A program made the translations under genes and the position numbers. Below the pieces are notes generated by a model that saw nothing but the letters and a program-made list of their open reading frames with translations, was not told the origin of the DNA and searched no databases. 64,000 bases of DNA, taken from the NCBI RefSeq assembly GCF_029223485.1, contig NZ_JARHTP010000031.1, positions 20,003-84,002 on the forward strand, written 5' to 3'. Positions 48,187 through 55,726 of this stretch are shown here, one piece after another; the stretch's first letter is position 1; every line of letters starts with the position of its first letter. The stretch is from Streptomyces coacervatus. GTDB taxonomy: Bacteria > Actinomycetota > Actinomycetes > Streptomycetales > Streptomycetaceae.

Positions 48187-48282
48187 GAACCCGTCAGCGA
48201 CCCCTCGCAGACCCCGGAGCCCACCGGGGCGGCCGCGCGGCTCCTGACCCCGCACGGCCGCCGAGGCTCCGGCCCGGCGGGT

Positions 48283-48307
48283 CCCGCACATCCCCACGGT
48301 GTGCGGG
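48283..48307 (+). terminator. Hairpin terminator after the polyprenyl synthase gene
   Basis: CCCGCACA and TGTGCGGG form a perfect eight-base-pair stem with a nine-base loop; a seven-T run follows at about 48322-48328. Confidence 0.6.
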
Positions 48308-48395
48308 GCCTGCCTCCCCCCTTTTTTTGAGGCTCGGTTCGCCTCCGGGGTGCCACAGGCACGCCCCTTCGGCTCACTCGCCGGAGGGTGCCGTA

Positions 48396-48401
48396 TAGGC
48401 T
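48396..48401 (+). promoter_or_regulatory. -10 element of the GNAT gene
   Basis: TAGGCT fits TANNNT and lies 44 bases before the chosen ATG. Confidence 0.35.
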
Positions 48402-48445
48402 CAACTGCCGTACAACCGATGTTGGTTGAGGCGAGAGGGCGGCGC

Positions 48446-49054
48446 ATGGGTGTGGCGATCCGGACGGCGGGCGAGGGCGACCGGGAGCTGGTCGTGCGGC
48501 TGCTGGACGAGGCCTTCCAGGACGATCCGGTCAGCGGCTGGGTCTTTCCCGGGGACGAGTACCGCCGTACGACCCACCACAGGCTGATGGCCGCCTTCAC
48601 CGAGATCGTGCTCGCCGAGGGCTGGATCGACGTCACCGAGGACGGCAGCGCGTGCGCGTTGTGGCTGCCCATGCCCGCAGAAGAGCACGAGGGCGAAGAG
48701 GGCGAAGAGGGCGACGACGGGCCCGCCCGGCTGCGTGCCGCCGTCGATCCCGGGAACGAGCGCATCGAGCTGATCGGCCGGCTGACGGCGGAGATCCACC
48801 CCGTCGGCCGCGCCCACGCATACCTGTGGATGATCGCCGTGGCGCCGGAGCGCCAGGGCGAGGGGATCGGCAGCGCGCTCGTCCAGCAGGTCCTCGACCG
48901 CTGTGACCGCGAGCGACTGCCCGCCTATCTGGAGGCGAGCAACGCCCGCAGTCGCGCCCTGTACGAGCGCCTCGGCTTCGAGCTCACCGGCCGCCCCCTC
49001 GACCTCCCGGACGGCCCGCAGATGTGGCCGATGTGGCGCGAGCCCCGCGGCTGA
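48446..49054 (+). CDS. GNAT-family N-acetyltransferase
   Basis: A 202-residue acetyltransferase of unknown substrate. The acetyl-CoA motif is LWMIAVAPERQGEGIGSALVQQVL and motif B is EASNARSRALYERLGFE. An acidic loop (EEHEGEEGEEGDDG) is inserted before it. The ATG at 48446 is behind GAGAGGGC; another ATG nine codons earlier is possible. Confidence 0.88.
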   Translation: MGVAIRTAGEGDRELVVRLLDEAFQDDPVSGWVFPGDEYRRTTHHRLMAAFTEIVLAEGWIDVTEDGSACALWLPMPAEEHEGEEGEEGDDGPARLRAAVDPGNERIELIGRLTAEIHPVGRAHAYLWMIAVAPERQGEGIGSALVQQVLDRCDRERLPAYLEASNARSRALYERLGFELTGRPLDLPDGPQMWPMWREPRG

Positions 49055-49073
49055 CCCTGCCTTCGCGGCCGGC

Positions 49074-49673
49074 CTACCCCTCCGGCGTCTCCGTTACGAC
49101 CGTCGCCACGATCCGCTCCACCAGTCCCTCCGGCACCCCGACCCCGGGCAGCACGCCTTCCAGGACACCCGGCAGTGTCAGGTGCTCCAGGATCAGCCCG
49201 AGCATGGCGAGGTAGAGCACGGCGACGGTCTCGTCCCCGCCGGGCAGTCCCGCCGTCCGGTGGAACTCCATGCCCTGCTCCAGGTCGGCGCGGACCGACT
49301 CCGTGTACGAGGCGCGCAGTTCGGGGCGCCGGGTGGCTTCGAGGCGCATCTCCAGGAGAGCCAGGTAGCCCGTGCGGTCGCCGGTCACGCGGGCCATCAG
49401 GTCGTGCATCAGGGCCGTGACCAGGGCGCGGTCCTTCGGCGCCCGCATCAGTTCGCCGAGCACCTCGGGGTCGGGCGCGAGGCGCCGGTGCAGCCGGGCG
49501 TCGATCTGGCGGAGCAGGTCGTCGCGGCCGGTGAAGTAGTTGGACGCGGTGCCCACGGGCACCCCGGCCCCCACATCCACCGCGCGGAACGTCAGACCGC
49601 GCGCCCCCTCGCGGGCGAGCACCTCGACCCCCGCGTCGACGAGAGCGGCCCGCCGTCCCGGATTGCTGGCCAT
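49074..49673 (-). CDS. TetR-family regulator
   Basis: A 199-residue regulator with the HTH LTFRAVDVGAGVPVGTASNYFTGRDDLL and a C-terminal TetR_C domain. It is divergent from the reductase-like gene at 49768; a palindromic element covers that gene's promoter, so it is likely the local repressor. Confidence 0.9.
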   Translation of the reverse strand: MASNPGRRAALVDAGVEVLAREGARGLTFRAVDVGAGVPVGTASNYFTGRDDLLRQIDARLHRRLAPDPEVLGELMRAPKDRALVTALMHDLMARVTGDRTGYLALLEMRLEATRRPELRASYTESVRADLEQGMEFHRTAGLPGGDETVAVLYLAMLGLILEHLTLPGVLEGVLPGVGVPEGLVERIVATVVTETPEG

Positions 49674-49695
49674 GCGGACTCCAAAATTAATTGGC

Positions 49696-49731
49696 TTGTA
49701 ACCACTACAGATGAAGCACTATAAGTGTAGT
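49696..49731 (+). promoter_or_regulatory. Promoter and overlapping palindromic operator of the RibD-like gene
   Basis: TTGTAA (49696-49701), an 18-base spacer and TATAAG (49720-49725) make a good promoter. ACTACA (49704-49709) and TGTAGT (49726-49731) are inverted repeats flanking the -10, as expected for a TetR operator. Confidence 0.6.
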
Positions 49732-49767
49732 TGTTCAGGCAGTACAGCCATCTGGAAAGGGACCGGC

Positions 49768-50352
49768 TTGCGAAAGCTCACCTACTTCGTCGCCTGCTCC
49801 ATCGACGGGTTCATCGGGGACCCGGGCGGCGACGCCTCGTCCATGCTCGCCTTCGTCGACGAGGAGTTCTTCGGCTTCCTCACGGGGGAGTATCCCGAGA
49901 CCCTGCCGACTCACGGCCGCCGGCCCCTCGGCATCGACGACCTGCCGAACAAGCGGTTCGACACGATTATCCAGGGCCGGGCCAGCTACGACGTCGCGCT
50001 GCGGGAGGGCATCACCAGCCCCTACGCCCACCTGCGCGAGTACGTCGCATCCCGCAGCCTGAAGGAGTCCCCGGACCCGCACGTCGAGATCATCGCGGAG
50101 GACCTGGTCGGCAAGGTCCGCGAGCTCAAGGCCGAGGAGGGCGGGCTCGGTATCTATCTGTGCGGTGGCTCGCAGCTCGCCGGTGAACTGCTCGGCGAGA
50201 TCGACGAGTTGGTCATCAAGACGTACCCGCAGGTGTACGGCTCGGGAATGCCGATGTTCGGCAGCGGCTTCGCGCTCACCGACTTCACTCTGGAGGCCGT
50301 GCGCACGTTCGGCAACGGCGTCCTCGTCCGTACGTACGCGCGCGGGCGCTGA
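49768..50352 (+). CDS. Dihydrofolate reductase/RibD C-terminal-like reductase
   Basis: A 194-residue protein of the RibD_C superfamily, starting at TTG (MRKLTYFVACSIDGFIGDPGG), with GRASYDVALREG, GIYLCGGSQLAGELL and YGSGMPMF. These NADPH-dependent reductases are common in actinobacteria with unknown substrates. An ATG at 49711 is open, but those residues lie inside the promoter/operator. Confidence 0.85.
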   Translation: MRKLTYFVACSIDGFIGDPGGDASSMLAFVDEEFFGFLTGEYPETLPTHGRRPLGIDDLPNKRFDTIIQGRASYDVALREGITSPYAHLREYVASRSLKESPDPHVEIIAEDLVGKVRELKAEEGGLGIYLCGGSQLAGELLGEIDELVIKTYPQVYGSGMPMFGSGFALTDFTLEAVRTFGNGVLVRTYARGR

Positions 50353-50358
50353 CCGGCC

Positions 50359-50364
50359 TACGCT
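50359..50364 (+). promoter_or_regulatory. -10 of a probably leaderless small zinc-ribbon gene
   Basis: TACGCT occupies -12 to -7 before the ATG at 50371, with no ribosome site. Confidence 0.5.
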
Positions 50365-50370
50365 TAGGGC

Positions 50371-50565
50371 ATGGACAGCTCAGAACACGTCTGTCCCGTG
50401 TGCGGACAGCCGGTGGAGACGGTGGTCAAGCGCCACAAGACGCTGGGTGCGTGGGTCCCGCTGTGGGTGGCGGGCCCGTGTCACAACCCCGCGTGCGAGG
50501 CCTACGTGGACGACGGCGCCGAACCGGCCCAGGCGCCCGGAAAAACCGCCGCGAAAAATTCCTGA
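50371..50565 (+). CDS. Small zinc-ribbon-like protein
   Basis: A 64-residue protein with CPVCGQ near the N-terminus and CHNPACEAY in the middle, a plausible four-Cys zinc site. The C-terminal tail is disordered. Function unknown; possibly related to ribosomal-protein-like small zinc ribbons. Confidence 0.7.
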   Translation: MDSSEHVCPVCGQPVETVVKRHKTLGAWVPLWVAGPCHNPACEAYVDDGAEPAQAPGKTAAKNS

Positions 50566-50650
50566 ACCACGTGTCGAGAATCCCGGACCGGCTCCGACGT
50601 CCCCTGTGAGAGCCGCCCACCACGGCGGCGCGAGCCGAAGGAGCCAAGTC

Positions 50651-51067
50651 ATGAAGTACCTGGTCATGGTGCAGTGCACACAGGCGGACTACGAGGGCAT
50701 GCGCGGCAAGGCCAACGCCACCTCACCGGCCTGGAGCCAGGAGGAGGTCCAGGCCATGTACGCCTTCATGGGCGCCCTCAACGACGACCTCGCCGAGACC
50801 GGCGAGCTGATCGACGGACAGGGCCTGGTCGAGCCGGCGAAGACCCGGCTGGTCGGTCTCGGTGACGACGGCAAGCCCGTGATCACCGACGGCCCGTACG
50901 GCGAGACCAAGGAGCTGCTGGCGGGCTACTGGGTCCTGGACTGCGCGAGCCTGGAGCGGGTCACGGAGATCGCCGAGCGCGTCATCCAGTGCCCCCAGCC
51001 GGCCGGGGCGTCGAACTACCCCGTGGTGATCCGGCCCATCCAAGACGGTTCCGCCGCGGACGTCTGA
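50651..51067 (+). CDS. YCII-related DGPF-domain protein
   Basis: A 138-residue YciI-like protein with ITDGPYGETKELLAGYWVL, the DGP(F/Y) motif that names the family. DGPF proteins are almost always encoded beside an ECF42-type sigma factor, as here. AAGGAG lies seven bases before the ATG. Its role, perhaps as a sensor or enzyme controlled by the sigma factor, is unknown. Confidence 0.9.
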   Translation: MKYLVMVQCTQADYEGMRGKANATSPAWSQEEVQAMYAFMGALNDDLAETGELIDGQGLVEPAKTRLVGLGDDGKPVITDGPYGETKELLAGYWVLDCASLERVTEIAERVIQCPQPAGASNYPVVIRPIQDGSAADV

Positions 51068-51074
51068 GTAGCCC

Positions 51075-52280
51075 ATGGGCACGACCATCGAGGTCGAGGA
51101 CCTGCTGCGCCTGCACGCGCCGCAGGTCCTCGGCGCGCTGGTCAGGCGGTACGGCCATTTCGACGCCGCCGAGGACGCCGTACAGGAGGCGCTGCTGGCG
51201 GCAGCCGGGCAGTGGCCGTCGGCGGGCGTGCCGGACAACCCGCGCGGCTGGCTGATCAAGGTGGCCGCGCGGCGGCTGACGGATGCGCTGCGGTCGGAGG
51301 AGGCGCGGCGGGCGCGGGAGGAGTGGGTGGCCGCGTTGACCTCACGGCTGGCGACCGGGCCGGACCGGGCGCCCCGCGAGGACGACACCCTCACCCTGCT
51401 CTTCCTGTGCTGCCACCCGGATCTCACCCTGCCCGCCCAGATCGCGCTCACCCTGCGTGCGGTCGGCGGTCTGACGACGGCGGAGATCGCCCGTGCGTAC
51501 CTGGTGCCCGAGGCGACGATGGCGCAGCGCATCAGCCGGGCCAAGCAGAAAGTACGGGGCGTGCGCTTCGGGCGGCCGGACAACTGGGAGGGCCGTCTGC
51601 CCGCCGTACTGCACACGCTCTACCTGATCTTCAACGAGGGCTATACGGCGACGTCCGGAGCGAACCTCCAGCGCCGCGACCTGGCCGGCGAGGCGGTCCG
51701 GCTGACCCGTACCGTCCACTGCCTGCTGCCCGAGGACGGAGAAGTGGCGGGCCTGCTGGCCCTGATGCTGCTCACCGACGCCCGCCGCGACGCGCGCACC
51801 GGCCCGCACGGCGAGCTCGTGCCGCTCGACGAACAGGACCGCGCCCGCTGGGACAAGGCCGCGATCGAGGAGGGCGTTGCGCTGGTCACCGGGGCGCTGG
51901 CACGGGGGCGGGCGGGGCCGTACCAGCTGCGGGCCGCCATCGCCGCCGTACACGACGAGGCGCCGTCCGCGGAGGCGACCGGCTGGCAGGAGATCCTCGG
52001 CCTCTACGAGGTGCTGGTCCGCCTGGTCCCGGGCCCCGTCGAACGCCTCAACCGCGCCGTGGCCGTCGCCATGGTGCACGGCCCGGAGGCCGGGCTCGCC
52101 GAACTGGACCTGCTGGAACCAGGGTTGGGCCACCGCCTCGACGCGGTCCGCGGCCACCTCCTGGAGCGCGCGGGCGCGTACGAAGCGGCCCGCAGCGCCT
52201 ACGAGTCGGCGGCCGCGGGGACCCTGAGCCTGCCCGAACAGCGCTATCTGCAGGGGCGGGCGGCCCGCTTGGGGTCGTAA
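51075..52280 (+). CDS. ECF42-type sigma factor with C-terminal helical extension
   Basis: A 401-residue extracytoplasmic-function sigma factor. Region 2 (DAAEDAVQEALLAAA, then NPRGWLIKVAARRLTDALR) and region 4 (LTTAEIARAYLVPEATMAQRISRAK) occupy the first 180 residues. A long TPR-like domain (DUF6596), including LYLIFNEGYTATSG, fills the rest. ECF42 members lack an anti-sigma gene and use the C-terminal domain instead. It starts seven bases after the DGPF gene. Confidence 0.93.
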   Translation: MGTTIEVEDLLRLHAPQVLGALVRRYGHFDAAEDAVQEALLAAAGQWPSAGVPDNPRGWLIKVAARRLTDALRSEEARRAREEWVAALTSRLATGPDRAPREDDTLTLLFLCCHPDLTLPAQIALTLRAVGGLTTAEIARAYLVPEATMAQRISRAKQKVRGVRFGRPDNWEGRLPAVLHTLYLIFNEGYTATSGANLQRRDLAGEAVRLTRTVHCLLPEDGEVAGLLALMLLTDARRDARTGPHGELVPLDEQDRARWDKAAIEEGVALVTGALARGRAGPYQLRAAIAAVHDEAPSAEATGWQEILGLYEVLVRLVPGPVERLNRAVAVAMVHGPEAGLAELDLLEPGLGHRLDAVRGHLLERAGAYEAARSAYESAAAGTLSLPEQRYLQGRAARLGS

Positions 52281-52289
52281 CGTGGGCCC

Positions 52290-52535
52290 ATGACCGGTCA
52301 GTTGGGGGACATGCGCCGCCGTGCGTGGCGGTGGGCCGTGGCGGTGTGGGCGATTGCCGTGGCCGTCGGCGGAGGACTCACCCTGTGGCTGCACGACTCC
52401 GCGGAACCGCGGCCGCCGGCCGGCTGGGAACGGGCGGATCCCTCCGAGGAGCCGGCCGCCCCGCTGCTGAAGGCCACCGAGTGCCCGCACGACGACGGGG
52501 CCACGGCCGTTGCGTGCGTCTCTGCGTGGCCCTAG
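52290..52535 (+). CDS. Small membrane-anchored protein, function unknown
   Basis: An 81-residue protein with one transmembrane helix (about residues 14-34) and an outer tail containing two Cys. It starts nine bases after the sigma factor stop and could belong to the same transcript. It overlaps the convergent VOC gene by four bases. Confidence 0.6.
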   Translation: MTGQLGDMRRRAWRWAVAVWAIAVAVGGGLTLWLHDSAEPRPPAGWERADPSEEPAAPLLKATECPHDDGATAVACVSAWP

Positions 52536-53281
52536 CCCCTTTGAGCGGGCAACCCGCCCGTCTCCGGATCGCGCCCCGTCAGGCAGTATGTGCCGCCCGT
52601 CGGGTCCTGCATCACCGTCCAGTGGGTGCCGCGGGCGACCGGCTGCGCGCCGAGGTGTTCGTGGGCGGCGCGGGTCGCCTCGATGTCGGTGCAGGCCAGG
52701 TCCAGGTGGGCGGTGGTGGGGCGTTCCTCGCCGAGGCGCTGGAGGAGGATGCGGACCGGGAGGCCGCGCGGCGGCTGCAGCACGTGGAACTCGGGGAGTG
52801 AGCCGGGCCGGGACTCCCACTCCGGCAGCAGGCCGCTCCAGAAGGCGACTTCGGCGTCGTAGGCAGAAGGCGCGATGTCGATGCACACCTGGTCCAGGCG
52901 GCTGCTCTGCACGACGGGCGGGCGTGTCGCCTCCCCGCGCCACGGCATAGTGCACAGCAACTGCCCTGCGGGCGAGCGCAGTACGGCCCACGTCCCGTGA
53001 TCGGCGACCACCTCCGCCCCGCGCCGCAACGCCGATCGCGTGAACTCACCTACGTCGGCCACCGGGAAGTCCAGATGCGCACCGCCCGGACCCGAGGTAA
53101 CCCCCTGCACTTTGACGCAGGCGTCGGCACCGTCGTGCAGGAGGGTCGTGAACTCCTTCTCCTCGCCCCGGAGTTCGGAAAGGTGCGTGCCCGTGACGGC
53201 CGTCCAGAACTCGCAGGCGGGCCCGAAGAGTGCGTACGGCCGGTCTATGAAGGCGTAGGTCCACAGGACCTGTCGGCTCAT
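52532..53281 (-). CDS. Two-domain VOC (glyoxalase/bleomycin-resistance fold) protein
   Basis: A 249-residue protein with two VOC modules, each with a substrate-strand pattern (GAHLDFPVADVGEF; TAHLDLACTDIEA). Homologs are annotated as glyoxalase-like; ligand unknown. Its start overlaps the stop of the upstream VOC gene (ATGA). Confidence 0.85.
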   Translation of the reverse strand: MSRQVLWTYAFIDRPYALFGPACEFWTAVTGTHLSELRGEEKEFTTLLHDGADACVKVQGVTSGPGGAHLDFPVADVGEFTRSALRRGAEVVADHGTWAVLRSPAGQLLCTMPWRGEATRPPVVQSSRLDQVCIDIAPSAYDAEVAFWSGLLPEWESRPGSLPEFHVLQPPRGLPVRILLQRLGEERPTTAHLDLACTDIEATRAAHEHLGAQPVARGTHWTVMQDPTGGTYCLTGRDPETGGLPAQRG

Positions 53282-53691
53282 CCCTTCCGCTCCATGAACC
53301 GCAGCATGTTCCCCGCCGGATCCCGGAACGCGCAGTCACGCACCCCGTACGGCATGTCCGTCGGTTCCTGGAGCACCTCGGCGCCGGATTCCTGGACGCG
53401 GGCGAAGAGGGCGTCGCAGTCCTCGGTGGTGAAGTTGACCCCCCGCAGCATGCCCTTGGCCAGCAGCTGCTCCATCGCCTCCCGGTCGGCGGGGGAGAGG
53501 TCGGGGTTGGCCGCGGGCGGCTCCAGGACGATCGACACGTCCGGCTGCAGCGGCGACCCCACGGTCACCCACCGCATCCCCTCGTACTTGACGTCGTTGC
53601 GGATCTCCAGACCCAGGACGTCGCAGTAGAAGGTGACAGCCTTGTCGTGGTCGTCGACGGCGATGAAACAGTTGTTCAGTTTCAGGTCCAT
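53278..53691 (-). CDS. VOC-family protein
   Basis: A 137-residue single-module VOC protein (LNNCFIAVDDHDKAVTFYCDVLGLEI at the N-terminus). It is the middle gene of araC-VOC-VOC. Three 17-base tandem repeats lie just upstream. Confidence 0.9.
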   Translation of the reverse strand: MDLKLNNCFIAVDDHDKAVTFYCDVLGLEIRNDVKYEGMRWVTVGSPLQPDVSIVLEPPAANPDLSPADREAMEQLLAKGMLRGVNFTTEDCDALFARVQESGAEVLQEPTDMPYGVRDCAFRDPAGNMLRFMERKG

Positions 53692-53712
53692 GGGTCCAAC
53701 CTAAGGTCGATA

Positions 53713-53763
53713 CGGGCGTGACGTCCGTACCGGCGTGACGTCCGTACCGGCGTCACGTCCGTC
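53713..53763. repeat. Three tandem 17-bp repeats before the VOC gene
   Basis: The unit CGGGCGTGACGTCCGTA is followed by CCGGCGTGACGTCCGTA and CCGGCGTCACGTCCGTC. Each has a GACGTC-like palindromic centre. They lie between the AraC gene end and the VOC start, and the last copy overlaps the AraC stop codon. Confidence 0.85.
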
Positions 53764-54148
53764 TGGGACGCGTGTACGCCCGCGCCACGCAGGGCGGGAT
53801 CTCCGCGCTCTCCTCGTGCGAGCGGGCCCGGTACGAGCTCGGCGTCTCGCCCACCAGCTCGGTGAAACGGGCGCTGAAGGAGCCGAGGGAGGTGCAGCCG
53901 ACCGCCATGCAGACCTCGGTGACGGTGAGGTCGCCGCGGCGCAGCAGGGTCTTGGCGCGTTCGATGCGGCGGGTCATGAGGTAGCTGTACGGGGTCTCGC
54001 CGTACGCCTCGCGGAAGCTGCGCTGGAAGTGACCCGGCGACATCAGGGCGGTGCTCGCCAGCGCGGGCACGTCGAGGGGCTCGGCGTACTCGCGGTCCAT
54101 GCGGTCGCGGGCCCTGCGCAGCCGTACCAGATCGTCACGGTTCACCAC
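53753..54148 (-). CDS. AraC-family transcriptional regulator (DNA-binding domain only)
   Basis: A 131-residue protein consisting of an AraC HTH pair: LDVPALASTALMSPGHFQRSFREAYGETPYSYLM and LTVTEVCMAVGCTSLGSFSARFTELVGETPSSYR. It has no ligand domain. It probably controls the two VOC genes downstream. Confidence 0.9.
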   Translation of the reverse strand: MVNRDDLVRLRRARDRMDREYAEPLDVPALASTALMSPGHFQRSFREAYGETPYSYLMTRRIERAKTLLRRGDLTVTEVCMAVGCTSLGSFSARFTELVGETPSSYRARSHEESAEIPPCVARAYTRPRRT

Positions 54149-54185
54149 GTCAGGATTGCACGACCGTCACGAGACGGGCGCCGGG

Positions 54186-54207
54186 TCCTGGCATGTTCCT
54201 GGCATGC
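54186..54207 (+). repeat. Two 11-bp direct repeats upstream of the Pit gene
   Basis: TCCTGGCATGT (54186-54196) and TCCTGGCATGC (54197-54207) are adjacent, with 11-base spacing like that of PhoP-box repeats, though the words do not match GTTCACC. Confidence 0.6.
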
Positions 54208-54258
54208 ACTTTGCTTTGAGTTCGCCTTCCGTATGAAAGCGCTTGTTCCCATAAGGGA

Positions 54259-55413
54259 ATGGACCACATCACGTTCCTTGTGGCGGTTGTCATCGTCACG
54301 GCCCTGGCATTCGACTTCACCAACGGATTCCACGACACCGCCAACGCGATGGCCACATCCATCGCCACCGGCGCACTCAAGCCGAGAACAGCGGTGCTCG
54401 TGAGTGGAGTCCTCAACATCGTCGGGGCCTTCCTGTCGACGGAAGTCGCCAAGACGATCTCAGGCGGCATCGTCGACGACACGCTCGTCAGTCCGGGAAT
54501 GATCTTCGCCGGGCTGGTCGGGGCGATCCTGTGGAATCTGCTGACCTGGCTGGTCGGACTGCCGTCGAGCTCCTCGCACGCCCTGTTCGGCGGGCTCATC
54601 GGCGCCGTCTGGGTCGGTGCGGGATCCAACGGCGTGCACTTCGACAAGGTTGTCGAGAAGGTGCTGATCCCGGCGGTGGCCTCGCCGGTCGTGGCCGGAG
54701 TCGCGGCCCTGATCGCCACCTACCTCGCCTACAAGCTCACCGCCCGCGGCCGCAAGGACTCCGTCACCAAGGGCTTCCGGCTCGGCCAGATCGCCTCGGC
54801 CTCCCTCGTCTCCCTCGCGCACGGCACCAACGACGCGCAGAAGACCATGGGCATCATCACGCTGACGCTGATCTCAGCGGGCGCGCTCGGCCACGACGCC
54901 GGCCCGCCGGTCTGGGTGATCGCCTCGGCCGGTCTCGCCATCGGCCTCGGCACCTATATCGGCGGCTGGCGGATCATCCGCACCATGGGCAAGGGCCTGA
55001 CCGAGATCCAGTCCCCGCAGGGCTTCGCCGCCGAGACGGCCTCCACGACCGTCATCCTCACCTCCGCCCACCTGGGCTTCGCCCTGTCCACCACGCAGGT
55101 CGCCTCGGGCTCCATCCTCGGCGCGGGCCTGGGCCGGCGTCTGGCGGAGGTGCGCTGGGGCGTGGCCGGCCGCATGGTCGCCGCCTGGCTGATCACGCTG
55201 CCCTCGGCCGCGCTGGTCGGCGGCATCTCCGCGGCCGCGGTCAAGCACGGCGGCAACTTCGGCACGGTCGTCGTCGCGCTGGTCGGCGCCGCCGTGGCCG
55301 CCGGCATCGTCCTCGTCTCGCGCCGCAACCCGGTGCACGCCAACAACGTCAACGACCACCACGAGGTCGCCGTCCGCACCGAGCCGCCGGCCCACGTCGG
55401 CACGGCCGCCTGA
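54259..55413 (+). CDS. Low-affinity inorganic phosphate transporter (Pit family)
   Basis: A 384-residue membrane protein with two repeats of the PiT signature: GFHDTANAMATSIATGAL near the N-terminus and AHGTNDAQKTMGII in the middle. It moves metal-phosphate with protons. GGGA touches the ATG; TTCCC-ATAA-GGGAA (54246-54259) is a palindrome covering the start. It leads a phosphate/polyphosphate gene set. Confidence 0.93.
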   Translation: MDHITFLVAVVIVTALAFDFTNGFHDTANAMATSIATGALKPRTAVLVSGVLNIVGAFLSTEVAKTISGGIVDDTLVSPGMIFAGLVGAILWNLLTWLVGLPSSSSHALFGGLIGAVWVGAGSNGVHFDKVVEKVLIPAVASPVVAGVAALIATYLAYKLTARGRKDSVTKGFRLGQIASASLVSLAHGTNDAQKTMGIITLTLISAGALGHDAGPPVWVIASAGLAIGLGTYIGGWRIIRTMGKGLTEIQSPQGFAAETASTTVILTSAHLGFALSTTQVASGSILGAGLGRRLAEVRWGVAGRMVAAWLITLPSAALVGGISAAAVKHGGNFGTVVVALVGAAVAAGIVLVSRRNPVHANNVNDHHEVAVRTEPPAHVGTAA

Positions 55414-55432
55414 AACACGGGGAGTTCGCAGC

Positions 55433-55666
55433 ATGACACTCGACTGGAGTGCACTCGGCCAGGTCACCGCGGTGAGCATCGGCGTCACCGTCGCCGTGGT
55501 CGTCGTCTTCGCTCTCGGAGTACTCGGCCTCGCCCGCGTCGAAGGGGCGCGCGAGGATGGCGGAGGCACCTCCTCCCTCGGCCTCGCCCAGGCCAGCCTG
55601 TGCTTCCTCGCCTGCGTGGCCGTGGTGGCGTACGGGATCTATCTGATCGTGCCGCAGTTCCACTGA
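55433..55666 (+). CDS. Small two-helix membrane protein between Pit and PPK2
   Basis: A 77-residue protein with two transmembrane helices (about 10-34 and 50-74). It lies 19 bases after the Pit stop. The function is unknown; its position suggests an accessory role in phosphate uptake. Confidence 0.7.
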   Translation: MTLDWSALGQVTAVSIGVTVAVVVVFALGVLGLARVEGAREDGGGTSSLGLAQASLCFLACVAVVAYGIYLIVPQFH

Positions 55667-55683
55667 GGATCGGGCAGTTCCCT

Positions 55684-55711
55684 TGAGCACTGAGCACTGA
55701 GCACTGAGCAT
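55684..55711 (+). repeat. Four tandem heptamers before ppk2
   Basis: TGAGCAC is repeated three times and then TGAGCAT, just before the GGAAGGA ribosome site of ppk2. Confidence 0.8.
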
Positions 55712-55726
55712 CGGAAGGACATCGGG

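Noticed and set aside
54212..54256. PhoP boxes upstream of the Pit gene
   Set aside because: GTTCGCC and GTTCCCA occur but not as regular 11-base repeats of GTTCACC; only the unrelated TCCTGGCATG repeat has the right spacing.
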